64,000 bases of DNA from Sphingomonas jatrophae (GTDB taxonomy: Bacteria; Pseudomonadota; Alphaproteobacteria; Sphingomonadales; Sphingomonadaceae). A program made the position numbers and the translations under genes. Under the pieces are notes generated by a model. That model was given only the letters and a program-made list of their open reading frames with translations, was not told where the DNA came from and did no database searches. The stretch spans positions 186,001-250,000 of the forward strand of contig NZ_FOZG01000002.1 of NCBI RefSeq assembly GCF_900113315.1. Direction: 5' to 3'. Numbering within the stretch: position 1 is the first letter of the stretch; each line of letters starts with the position of its first letter. This document shows, in pieces, positions 9,291 through 17,077 of this stretch.

Positions 9291-9683
9291 ATGGCGACCG
9301 ATACCGACCTCGAGGCGCTGTCATGCAAGGCGATGATGGACGTGCCTCGCATCCGGCCCGTGCTCGATAAGATCGCGGACAAGTGGACGATCATGATCCT
9401 GACGGTGCTGTGCCCTCGACCCGCGCGCTTCAACGACATCAAGCGGCGGTTGGATGGCATCACCCACAAGTCGCTCGCCGACGCGCTGAAGCGCCTTGAG
9501 CGCCATGGGCTCATCACGCGCACGGTGCTGCCGACGAGCCCGATCGGCGTTGAATATGCGATTACGCCGCTGGGTCACTCACTCCGCGGACCGTTCGAAG
9601 CTCTCTGCTCGTGGGCACTGGATCACGAGGCGGCGTTCGCGGCGGCTGTTGTCGCGTACGATCAGGCGCGCGAAGCGGGGTGA
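9291..9683 (+). CDS. HxlR family transcriptional regulator
   Basis: A 130-aa winged-helix regulator of the HxlR/MarR-like group. Typical features are a Cys near the N-terminus (LEALSCKAMMD), the helix pair KIADKWTIMILTVLCPRPARFNDIKRRL, the recognition region THKSLADALKRLERHGLI and the wing VEYAITPLGHSL. Homologues often sense electrophiles or redox stress through the N-terminal Cys, which is present here at about residue 11. It is divergent from the SDR gene and probably controls it. Effector unknown. Confidence 0.92.
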   Translation: MATDTDLEALSCKAMMDVPRIRPVLDKIADKWTIMILTVLCPRPARFNDIKRRLDGITHKSLADALKRLERHGLITRTVLPTSPIGVEYAITPLGHSLRGPFEALCSWALDHEAAFAAAVVAYDQAREAG

Positions 9684-9692
9684 ACGACAAAC

Positions 9693-11363
9693 CTAGCCCC
9701 GGCTCACCCGTCGCAGCTTGACGTGCTCGGCTTCGTCCATCGCACCCTTCGCACTCGCATTAGCTGCCTGAGCCCGGATGGTCGCAGCGCTGCTGCGGCA
9801 GGCCGCCAGCCGATCCGCGGTCCGCATCGCGAGTGCGACGATGGTCAGTGTCGGGTTCGCCCAACCGCCGGTCGGGAATGTCGAGCTGCCGACGACATGA
9901 AGGTTGCCGATCCCGTGAACGCGCCCGTCGCGATCCACGACGCCTTGCGCCGGATCGTCCGCCATCCGCGTGGTGCCGAGATGGTGGAAGCCGCCGATCG
10001 GATGCGCGCTGATCAATGGATCGGTCTGCCATCCCGCCTCCGGTCGGCTCAGCCACTCGGCAGCCTCGACAGTGCCGAGCGCAAGCCGCTCCGCCTCACG
10101 GCCGAGTGCCCCGACGAGCCCCGCGACACTGCGTACATCCAGCTCGTTCAACCTCCAGTCGAGCTGCACGCGCGGCATGCCCAAAGCGTCTTTGTCGTTG
10201 GAGAGGCGGATGCGGCTGTCGGGATTTGGCGATTGCTCCGCACGGACCACCAGCGCCACGTCCAGCTGCCCCGTCTTGTGCAGCAGCCAAGGGCGGAGCG
10301 GTTCGCTTAAACTCTGGACCCGGCGTACCGTTTTCTTGGTCGCTTTCCACAAGGCCCTGCCCGACCGTGTCGGCGCGGCGCTGTGCTTGGCGTGCAGATA
10401 GGCGCGCATGAGCAGCGCCTCCTTGCCCATGGCCGGGCGCCGGCCGGCGATGGTCAGCGACGTGTTGAGCAGCCCCTCGCGCCGCTGCAGTGCGGGGGAA
10501 GGCGCGATCAGGTGCGCGTAGCTGCTGCCGTCCGCCGCGCGCTTGAAGCCGAAGGCGGAGAGCCACTGCCACGCCGCCTTTCCGACGATCCGCCCGCCGC
10601 GCGCATGGGGATGCTCCATGAAGAACCGGCCGACCAGATCCCGGTCGTTGCCGAGCCCGGCCTGCATCAGAGACCGCGAGGCGAGCAACAGCCGAGGATT
10701 TTCGATCCCGCCCGCCGCCAGGACATAATCCGCCGCCTGCACGTCGACCGACCGCCCATTGTGGTTCACGACCGCCAATCGTGTGATCCCACGGCCGGAC
10801 GGCGCGGCAACGATCTCGCGCACTGTCGCGTGGGTCAGAATGGTGCAGCGTGGATGCTCCACCACGTCGCGGCAGCGGGTGAAGGCAAAACGATCGAACT
10901 GTTCGTCGAACAGCCAGCGCGGCGTCGCGATTTCGCTGTCGTCGAAGGCGAGTGGCGGGGGCGTGCGCAGCCCAGGCGCAAGGCCGAGCGCCTGGCTCGC
11001 TTCGGCATAGTAGGGCCGCACTTCGTCATAGGCGATTGGCCAGCCGGAATGCGGTATCCAGGAACGGCGCTCGAAATCGATCGGGTCCAACTCGGCACAG
11101 CGGCCACCCCAGATCGCCGTCGTACCGCCGAAGAAGCGCAGGCGCGCATCCTCCAGGTCGTAATAGGGCTCGCCCACCACGTCGCCGTCGTTCAGCGCGG
11201 CCGTATCGCGTTCATAGTCAAGCCCCCCGCTCTCCAGCAGGATGACGCTAAGGCCATGCGACAGCAGCCGACGCGTCGCCGTGATGCCGGCGGCGCCTGC
11301 GCCGATCACCGCCACGTCTGCGCGCAGCCGCACGGGTGCAATCTCATTCAGGTCGATGTGCAT
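9693..11363 (-). CDS. GMC family FAD-dependent oxidoreductase
   Basis: A 556-aa glucose-methanol-choline type oxidoreductase. The FAD-binding motif is VAVIGAGAAGITATRRLL near residue 18, followed by LLESGGLDY and the FFGGTTAIWGGRC block near residue 80. The C-terminal active-site region has HPIGGFHHLGTTRMADD and HVVGSSTFPTGGWANPTLT near residue 490. No Tat or Sec signal is visible, so it is probably cytoplasmic. It is the last gene of an operon with an ECF sigma factor and anti-sigma factor, only 4 bp after the latter, so it is likely a target of that regulator. Substrate unknown; sugar-lactone or sterol-like alcohols are possible for the family. Confidence 0.88.
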   Translation of the reverse strand: MHIDLNEIAPVRLRADVAVIGAGAAGITATRRLLSHGLSVILLESGGLDYERDTAALNDGDVVGEPYYDLEDARLRFFGGTTAIWGGRCAELDPIDFERRSWIPHSGWPIAYDEVRPYYAEASQALGLAPGLRTPPPLAFDDSEIATPRWLFDEQFDRFAFTRCRDVVEHPRCTILTHATVREIVAAPSGRGITRLAVVNHNGRSVDVQAADYVLAAGGIENPRLLLASRSLMQAGLGNDRDLVGRFFMEHPHARGGRIVGKAAWQWLSAFGFKRAADGSSYAHLIAPSPALQRREGLLNTSLTIAGRRPAMGKEALLMRAYLHAKHSAAPTRSGRALWKATKKTVRRVQSLSEPLRPWLLHKTGQLDVALVVRAEQSPNPDSRIRLSNDKDALGMPRVQLDWRLNELDVRSVAGLVGALGREAERLALGTVEAAEWLSRPEAGWQTDPLISAHPIGGFHHLGTTRMADDPAQGVVDRDGRVHGIGNLHVVGSSTFPTGGWANPTLTIVALAMRTADRLAACRSSAATIRAQAANASAKGAMDEAEHVKLRRVSRG

Positions 11364-11367
11364 GATT

Positions 11368-12120
11368 TCAGTGCAGCCGATTGTCCGCGAGATCTTCGGC
11401 CGCGACGTCGAGCGCTTCCGGCGCTTCGAGGCCGGTCAGCGCGTATGCGACGGGGCCGTGTCGCCAGTAGGCGACGGACGTGTTGCCGCGCCGGATCGTG
11501 GTCGGACGCACAGGCGCGGCCTCGTTCGAGCGCACGGCGAAGATGGATACGGTCTGCGCGTCTGCCGTGCGCACCAGCAACTGGAGCGCAGGCCCTTCGT
11601 CCGAGGGAAAGATCTGCACGTCCTGGATCTGCCAGCCGTCCGGCAAGGTCGGGACGCGGATGCGGGTGAAGCGCCGCACATCCCTCGCATCGAGGACGCG
11701 GCTCTCGGCTTGCGAAGCCATCGCCATCCGCAGCAGGCTGGTGCGGTAAGACATGACGGCGTCGGCAATGTAGGAGGGAGGGCTTGCCTGCACCTCGCGC
11801 GTCGGCAGCAGCGTGGCCAGCCCGATGCTCGCCGCGAAGGTCGCCGCGATGAGGCCGCCGCGCCCGAACCAACCCATCCGGCCACGTCCGGCAAGGTGCG
11901 CAGTCAGCCGTGCGGCCAGAGCCTGCGCCTCTGCCGAAGGCTCGGACCTTTGGGCATCGATGAGCCGGAGCGCCGTCCTCGCGCGCAGGTCGGCCATCAC
12001 CCGCATGGAGGCGTCAGCATTGCGGGCGAGATGATCCTCGACGACAAGCCGCCGCTCCAGATCCAGCTCGCCATCGACATAGGCGTCCAGCTCGAAAGCG
12101 CTGACGGGTTCACCCTGCAT
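11368..12120 (-). CDS. Membrane anti-sigma factor of the ECF operon
   Basis: A 250-aa protein with a cytoplasmic anti-sigma-like N-terminus (FELDAYVDGELDLERRLVVEDHL), one membrane helix at about residues 90-108 (LIAATFAASIGLATLL) and a periplasmic domain of about 140 aa. The usual zinc motif HxxxCxxC is not complete: the His is present but both Cys positions are Asn and Ala (DHLARNADAS). Its ATG at 12120 lies inside the end of the sigma gene (11-bp overlap), indicating coupled translation. It should hold the sigma factor inactive at the membrane until a periplasmic signal arrives; the signal is unknown. Confidence 0.8.
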   Translation of the reverse strand: MQGEPVSAFELDAYVDGELDLERRLVVEDHLARNADASMRVMADLRARTALRLIDAQRSEPSAEAQALAARLTAHLAGRGRMGWFGRGGLIAATFAASIGLATLLPTREVQASPPSYIADAVMSYRTSLLRMAMASQAESRVLDARDVRRFTRIRVPTLPDGWQIQDVQIFPSDEGPALQLLVRTADAQTVSIFAVRSNEAAPVRPTTIRRGNTSVAYWRHGPVAYALTGLEAPEALDVAAEDLADNRLH

Positions 12121-12643
12121 CCGTTCCTCCGATGATCCGCAGCTTCGGATCGGCGGCACGATCCAGCGCAGCGTCGCGCAAGGCGGCGCGTGCGCGGCTC
12201 AGCCGCGACATGACGGTGCCGATGGGCAGGTTCAGCGTGCCCGCCACCTCGGCATAAGTTCGACCCTCGATGGCGACGAGGTGCAGCACCGCACGCTGCT
12301 CCTCAGGCAATGCGTCGAACCGTGACGCGATCTGGTCGAGGTAAAGCTGCTGTTCCTGCGGCAGCAGGGAGGCGCCTGCTGGCGTCGCACCCTCCAACCC
12401 GTCCATAGCGCGGCGTTCACGTGCGACGCGACGGGTGCCGTCTACGAACAGGTTGTGCAGTAGAGCCATCAGCCATGGCTCCAGCGCCGCGTCGCGGCGG
12501 AAGCTGTCGCTTCGCTCGATCGCGCGGACCAACGTCTGCTGGACGAGGTCCTCCGCCGCCGCATCGTCCCGCGTCAGCGACCGCGCGTACCGCAACAGCG
12601 CCGGCAGGTGCCTGGCTACATCAAGGGGGCGTCTCGATTTCAC
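12110..12643 (-). CDS. ECF RNA polymerase sigma factor
   Basis: A 177-aa extracytoplasmic-function sigma factor. Region 2 runs about residues 10-75 (LLRYARSLTRDDAAAEDLVQ, FRRDAALEPWLMALLHNLF) and region 4 about 105-160 (LPEEQRAVLHLVAIEGRTYAEVA, NLPIGTVMSRLSRARAAL). It begins at a GTG (12643) without an obvious ribosome site. The gene heads an operon with its anti-sigma factor and a GMC oxidoreductase. It probably drives its own operon, as most ECF factors do. It is not EcfG, since no PhyR or NepR gene is nearby. Confidence 0.92.
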   Translation of the reverse strand: MKSRRPLDVARHLPALLRYARSLTRDDAAAEDLVQQTLVRAIERSDSFRRDAALEPWLMALLHNLFVDGTRRVARERRAMDGLEGATPAGASLLPQEQQLYLDQIASRFDALPEEQRAVLHLVAIEGRTYAEVAGTLNLPIGTVMSRLSRARAALRDAALDRAADPKLRIIGGTDAG

Positions 12644-12651
12644 AAGGGGTG

Positions 12652-12678
12652 TACGCTGCGCCGCGACGATTATTCCCC
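12652..12678 (-). promoter_or_regulatory. Candidate ECF-type autoregulatory promoter
   Basis: On the minus strand a GGGGAATAA element (12678-12670) is followed after 14 nt by CGTA (12655-12652). AAT-containing -35 and CGT-type -10 elements are common in ECF promoters. Transcription would begin near 12645-12643, at or next to the GTG start of the sigma gene. Confidence 0.35.
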
Positions 12679-12868
12679 GGAGCCCTGAAGGTTTTTCCGG
12701 AGGTCGGCTGCCGGGAGCAAAACTGCCACGGGCAGCTGGGCACCGGTGAAGCGCTGAAGCTCACCGTGTCGGGCGATCAGCCGACGGAGCGGAGCCTCGC
12801 TCCATCGGAGTTGCGCACGCCTGCGACCATCCTCACTGGAGAGGGACAGGGCGCACGAAAGGAACCGC

Positions 12869-13870
12869 ATGCTGAACATCGTCCGGCGGATCGATCGCTA
12901 CAGCCTTATGCTCCTCGGCACCGTGCTGGTCGCCACGGTGCTGCCATGCAGGGGCAGCGTAGCCGACGCCTTTCATCTGACGACCATGGCGGCCATCGCC
13001 CTGCTCTTCTTCCTGCATGGTGCGAAACTGTCACGCGCCGCAATCCTGGCGGGTATGGGCAATTGGCGGCTGCACCTCGTGGTGCTGGCGCTGACGTTCG
13101 CGGCTTTCCCGGTCCTTGGCCTCGCGTTCCACAGCCTGGCGACGTGGGTGGTGGCGCCGTCCCTCGCTGCGGGGATGCTGTTCCTCACGCTCCTGCCGTC
13201 GACGGTTCAATCTTCCATCGCGTTCACCGCAATCGCCCGCGGCAACGTGCCCGCCGCCGTGTGCAGCGCATCCGCTTCCAACTTGATCGGGATCGCGCTC
13301 ACGCCCCTGCTGGTAGCGCTTCTGATGGACGGAGGCGGGAGCGGCGGCGTCAGCGGCGCCGAGGTGCGCATGATCGCGCTGCAATTGTTGCTGCCATTCC
13401 TGCTCGGCCACCTTTCCCGCCCGGTCACCGCCTGCACCGTTGAGCGCCACAAGGCGGTGCTGTCGCTGGTTGATCGTGGATCGATCCTGCTGGTCGTCTA
13501 CACTGCCTTCAGCGCGGCGGTGGTCGAAGGCTTATGGAGCGCGGTGCCGGGCTGGCAATTGGCCGCGATCATCCTGCTGTGTGCGATGCTGCTGACAGTC
13601 GTGATGGTGGGTGCAACGATGATCGCGCGGCGCTCAGGCTTCTCCAAGCCTGACGAGATCGCGATCGTGTTCTGCGGATCGAAGAAGAGCCTGGCATCGG
13701 GGGTGCCGATGGCCGGTGTCCTGTTCCCCGCCGCACAGGTTGGCGCGATCATCCTGCCGTTGATGATCTTCCACCAACTCCAGTTGCTCGCCTGCGCCGC
13801 AATCGCTCAACGCTACGCAGGCCGCAGCCCGGATCCCGAGCGCGCGGCCGACGCTGTGCTGGCCAGCTGA
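12869..13870 (+). CDS. Bile acid:sodium symporter family transporter (YfeH-like)
   Basis: A 333-aa inner-membrane transporter of the BASS superfamily, YfeH/SBF-like subgroup, with about nine to ten hydrophobic helices. Recognisable segments are LLFFLHGAKLSRAAILAG near residue 45, TLLPSTVQSSIAFTAIARGN near 110, the SASNLIGIALTPLL crossover near 140, and IVFCGSKKSLASGVPMA near 270. The start follows GAAAGGAACCGC. It is divergent from the ECF sigma operon and convergent with a flavin monooxygenase. The transported substrate is unknown; bile acid transport should not be assumed. Confidence 0.88.
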   Translation: MLNIVRRIDRYSLMLLGTVLVATVLPCRGSVADAFHLTTMAAIALLFFLHGAKLSRAAILAGMGNWRLHLVVLALTFAAFPVLGLAFHSLATWVVAPSLAAGMLFLTLLPSTVQSSIAFTAIARGNVPAAVCSASASNLIGIALTPLLVALLMDGGGSGGVSGAEVRMIALQLLLPFLLGHLSRPVTACTVERHKAVLSLVDRGSILLVVYTAFSAAVVEGLWSAVPGWQLAAIILLCAMLLTVVMVGATMIARRSGFSKPDEIAIVFCGSKKSLASGVPMAGVLFPAAQVGAIILPLMIFHQLQLLACAAIAQRYAGRSPDPERAADAVLAS

Positions 13871-13905
13871 GCCGTTCGCTAAGGCGCACCGTAGCGGCTC
13901 AGCTG
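13864..13905. terminator. Convergent hairpin containing both stop codons
   Basis: A perfect 11-bp inverted repeat (13864-13874 with 13895-13905) has a 20-nt loop. The TGA of the rightward transporter (13868-13870) lies in one arm and the TGA of the leftward monooxygenase (13899-13901) in the other. It can terminate both transcripts; there is no T-run. Confidence 0.55.
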
Positions 13906-15497
13906 CGGACAAAACCCCTGTAATTCTGGTCGAGCGCCTCGATCGAGAGTTGTGCGAAGCGAGGAAAGCCGCCGACGTAGATCATGAAGCCCCCCTTCTT
14001 CCCCTCGATGTTCTTGGCATTGTACCAGCTGTCGGCAAGGCGGTGAACGGTGAAGCGCGAGACCGCCTCCACCTCGTCTGCCCAGCTCTGCTCCCCCTCG
14101 GGCGTAGCATCGATGCGGGTGAGGCCGTCGCGATCCAGCTCATCGATAATCCGGCCGATGAAGTTCACCTGCCACTCGCCCGTCGTGATCATCTGCGCCT
14201 GCGCGGCAGGTGTCAGCGGGCCGTGGACCATGAACAGGTTCGGGAAGCCCGCCACCATCAGGCCGAGATGGGCGGAAGGCCCGTCCGCCCACTTATCAGC
14301 AAGGATGACGCCATCCCGCCCCTCGATCGCGATGCGGGACATCGCGCCGGTCACCGCATCGAAGCCGGTTGCGGTGATGATGATGTCCAGCTCATACTCC
14401 GCGTCGGTGGTGCGCAGCCCCTTCTCGGTGAAGGCGACGATCGGCGCTGCCGCGACATCGACGAGCGAGACGTTGTCGCGATTGTACATCTCGAAATAGC
14501 CGGCATCGATGCACAGCCGCTTGCCGCCGATCGGGTAGGTCTTGGGGCAGAGCTTCTCCGCGGTCACCGGATCCTTGACGATCGAGCGGATCTTCTCGCG
14601 GGCGAAATCCGCCACGATGTCGTTGGCGGACTTGTCCGACATGATGTCGTTGAAGGACAGCATCAGCTGGAACGCGCTTTTGGAATTCCACGCCTTCTCC
14701 AGCACCGCGCGCTGTTCTTCGGGTGAACAGTCGTGGATCGACTGTTCCGGCCGCACCATCAGCGATGCGCCGTAATTTTCGAGCATCTGCTTGCGGCGGC
14801 CAGCGTAATTGGCCTTCCAATCGCGCTCATGCTCCGGATCCATCGGCCGATTGCCGGAAGGCATGCTGAACGCCGGAGTACGCTGGAAGATCGTGAGATG
14901 TTCGGCCTCTCGCGCGATGATCGGGGCGGCTTGGATACCGGTCGATCCTGTGCCGATCTGGCCCACGCGCTTGCCGGTGAAGTCGATGCCGTCCCGCGGC
15001 CATTCCGTGGTGTGGTAGATCTCGCCGCGGAACGTCTCGCGACCGGGCCAGGGCGGCGTATTGGCAGCCGACAGGCTGCCGGTCGCGGCCACGACATAGC
15101 GGCAGACGATATGATCGCCGCGCGAGGTGTGAACGTGCCAACGATCCGCCGCCTCGTCGAAGGTCATCCGCTCGACACGGGTGGACAGGCGGATGTGGCG
15201 CCGCAGGTCGAACCGGTCAGCGACGTGGTTAGCATAGCGTTCGAGATCGGGCTGGGCCGAGAAATATTCAGGCCAGCTCCATTCCTGCTGCAGCTCCTCA
15301 TCGAAGCCATAGGAATATTCGACGCTCTCGATGTCGACCCGGGCACCCGGATAGCGGTTCCAATACCAGGTGCCGCCTACACCATCGCCAGCCTCAAGGC
15401 AGATCACATTGTGGCTCTGACGGAAACGGTAGGTCGCATACAGGCCGGAAAAGCCTGCGCCGATGATCAGGATGTCGACCTGTTCTACACCACTCAT
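13899..15497 (-). CDS. Flavin monooxygenase, Baeyer-Villiger type
   Basis: A 532-aa FAD- and NADPH-dependent class B monooxygenase that would convert ketones to esters or lactones. The FAD motif is IIGAGFSGLYATY near residue 9, the Baeyer-Villiger fingerprint is FRGEIYHTTEWP near 160, and the NADPH motif is GQIGTGSTGIQAAP near 185. An ATG at 15497 after CAGGGAG was chosen; the in-frame extension before it has no family similarity. Length matches cyclohexanone/cyclopentanone-type enzymes. No other ring-cleavage gene is adjacent, so the ketone substrate is open. Confidence 0.93.
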   Translation of the reverse strand: MSGVEQVDILIIGAGFSGLYATYRFRQSHNVICLEAGDGVGGTWYWNRYPGARVDIESVEYSYGFDEELQQEWSWPEYFSAQPDLERYANHVADRFDLRRHIRLSTRVERMTFDEAADRWHVHTSRGDHIVCRYVVAATGSLSAANTPPWPGRETFRGEIYHTTEWPRDGIDFTGKRVGQIGTGSTGIQAAPIIAREAEHLTIFQRTPAFSMPSGNRPMDPEHERDWKANYAGRRKQMLENYGASLMVRPEQSIHDCSPEEQRAVLEKAWNSKSAFQLMLSFNDIMSDKSANDIVADFAREKIRSIVKDPVTAEKLCPKTYPIGGKRLCIDAGYFEMYNRDNVSLVDVAAAPIVAFTEKGLRTTDAEYELDIIITATGFDAVTGAMSRIAIEGRDGVILADKWADGPSAHLGLMVAGFPNLFMVHGPLTPAAQAQMITTGEWQVNFIGRIIDELDRDGLTRIDATPEGEQSWADEVEAVSRFTVHRLADSWYNAKNIEGKKGGFMIYVGGFPRFAQLSIEALDQNYRGFVRS

Positions 15498-15731
15498 GCC
15501 GGCTCCCTGTTGATCGCGCGGGTTTGCCCCGAGGTCATCAGGAGGCCTCATGCGCCTACCGCGGGGCGGCAGCGCCGCCATCACCCATTCGGACTAGGCG
15601 CCAAGTTTGTTAGCGTAGATCAAGATCGGCTCTTGTCGGGTCATATGTCACGTCGAGCGGGCGCACCGTCTTTGGAGCAACTATCAGCCGCGAAGCGCAC
15701 CGCCGAGCGCCCCTCCGTCGGTTCGCGGCCA

Positions 15732-16814
15732 CTACCCCACTGCACGAACAAGTGCGCGCATCACGTTGCCCATCAGGCGCATGCGGGCAGGGATCGGCTG
15801 GCGCGTGCTCGCGATCAGCACCGCCACCGCGTAGCGATGTCCGTTGGGTGCGGCGACCAGCCCGACGTCGTTATAGCCGGTCGACCAAGAGTTGAGATCC
15901 TGCCCCGTGCCCGTCTTATGCGCGAGCGACCAGCCCGCGGGTAGCCCTGAGCGTAGCCGCAGCGGCCCTGTCTTGCTGCGTCGCATCAGACCCAGCAGGT
16001 TGGCGGTCGACATCGGCGAGAGCAGCCGGCCCTGCGCCAGCAGCGCTAGCCCGTCGGCAATGCCGCTGGCGGTCGCGCCATCCTCCGGATCGGCGAGATA
16101 GCGCTTCAACGCCTTGGCCCGCGCCTCGTAGCTGAGCGCGGCGCGTGCCTGGAGGAAGCCCGCCCCACCTGCCCACGAGTCCCGCCACTCGAGCCCCGCC
16201 GTGTTCGCCTGCAGGCGCGGCTCGCCAGGGCCGAAGCGCACGCGGGCAATCCCCTTGTCCGCCAGCATCCGCCGGATCGCCGCCGGCCCGCCGACGCGGC
16301 GCAGCAGCACGTCGTTCGCGGTATTGTCGCTCCGCGTCATCGCCATCTCGAGGATTTCGTGCAGCGTCGTGGTATAGCCGTCGGGGCCGATCAGCGCGCG
16401 GATCGGCTGGTGAAAGACGGTGAGATCGGACCGGCGCACCGTCACCGTCTCGTTCAGCGACAGCGTACCGCGATCCACCGCGTCCATGACCGTGATCGCG
16501 ACCCACAGCTTGCTCACGCTCTGCTGCGGCATCGGGGTGTCGGCGTTGAACGCCACGGTCCAGCCCTCATCGACATCGCGGATCGCGATCCCGACATCGC
16601 CTGCGAAGCCGCTGCCCAGCGCCTGGATGCTGTTGAGGAACTCGGTCGTCGGCTGGGCCCTCACCCGCGGTGGCGGAGGAGGCGCGGGACGCACGACGGC
16701 TGGCGGCGCCACGCGCGGGCGCTCGACCGGGGGGCGCGCAGATGGGACGCAGGCGGTTACCGCTCCACTGGCGGCGATGATGACGGCCGAACGCAACACG
16801 GCTGAACGCAACAC
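15732..16814 (-). CDS. Class A beta-lactamase-like lipoprotein
   Basis: A 360-aa serine beta-lactamase of class A type. Active-site motifs are SVSK (SxxK), SDN in MTRSDNTANDVLL, and KTG in LAHKTGTGQ. The omega loop reads GEPRLQ, so the Glu of the usual ExxLN is present but the Asn position is Gln. A GTG at 16814 after AGGGGA gives a signal with lipobox-like VTAC, predicting a lipoprotein, and then a long Pro-rich linker (about residues 25-55) before the catalytic domain. A 15-bp tandem near-duplication lies in the signal-peptide codons. It is probably periplasmic and lipid-anchored. Whether it hydrolyses penicillins or cephalosporins cannot be told. Confidence 0.87.
   Translation of the reverse strand: MLRSAVLRSAVIIAASGAVTACVPSARPPVERPRVAPPAVVRPAPPPPPRVRAQPTTEFLNSIQALGSGFAGDVGIAIRDVDEGWTVAFNADTPMPQQSVSKLWVAITVMDAVDRGTLSLNETVTVRRSDLTVFHQPIRALIGPDGYTTTLHEILEMAMTRSDNTANDVLLRRVGGPAAIRRMLADKGIARVRFGPGEPRLQANTAGLEWRDSWAGGAGFLQARAALSYEARAKALKRYLADPEDGATASGIADGLALLAQGRLLSPMSTANLLGLMRRSKTGPLRLRSGLPAGWSLAHKTGTGQDLNSWSTGYNDVGLVAAPNGHRYAVAVLIASTRQPIPARMRLMGNVMRALVRAVG
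16785..16814 (-). repeat. 15-bp tandem near-duplication in the beta-lactamase signal peptide
   Basis: Two adjacent 15-bp units (16785-16799 and 16800-16814) differ by one base and encode VLRSA twice at the start of the protein. The second copy lengthens the positive n-region of the signal peptide. Both copies begin with GTG, so either could serve as start. Confidence 0.7.
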
Positions 16815-17077
16815 GCATTTCCCCTTTTTTCTGCCCGCTGCCGTGCACGCGCCGACGCGCTGCGGCCAGAGCAGGTGGGGCGGTTCGCCGCATGATGGCA
16901 GCCATTCGTCCCGAAGCGATAGGCGCAGCGATCCACTCAGCCTCAGGTCCGAGCGAGACATAGGCGGGGCAGATAACAGGCCGGCGCTCCTCACCGGGCC
17001 GGTTCCGAAGCGACATCGTCAACGAGCCGCCTCGACGCTAGGAGTTGCAGACGCCTGCCACTGAGGAGCCCGAATCC

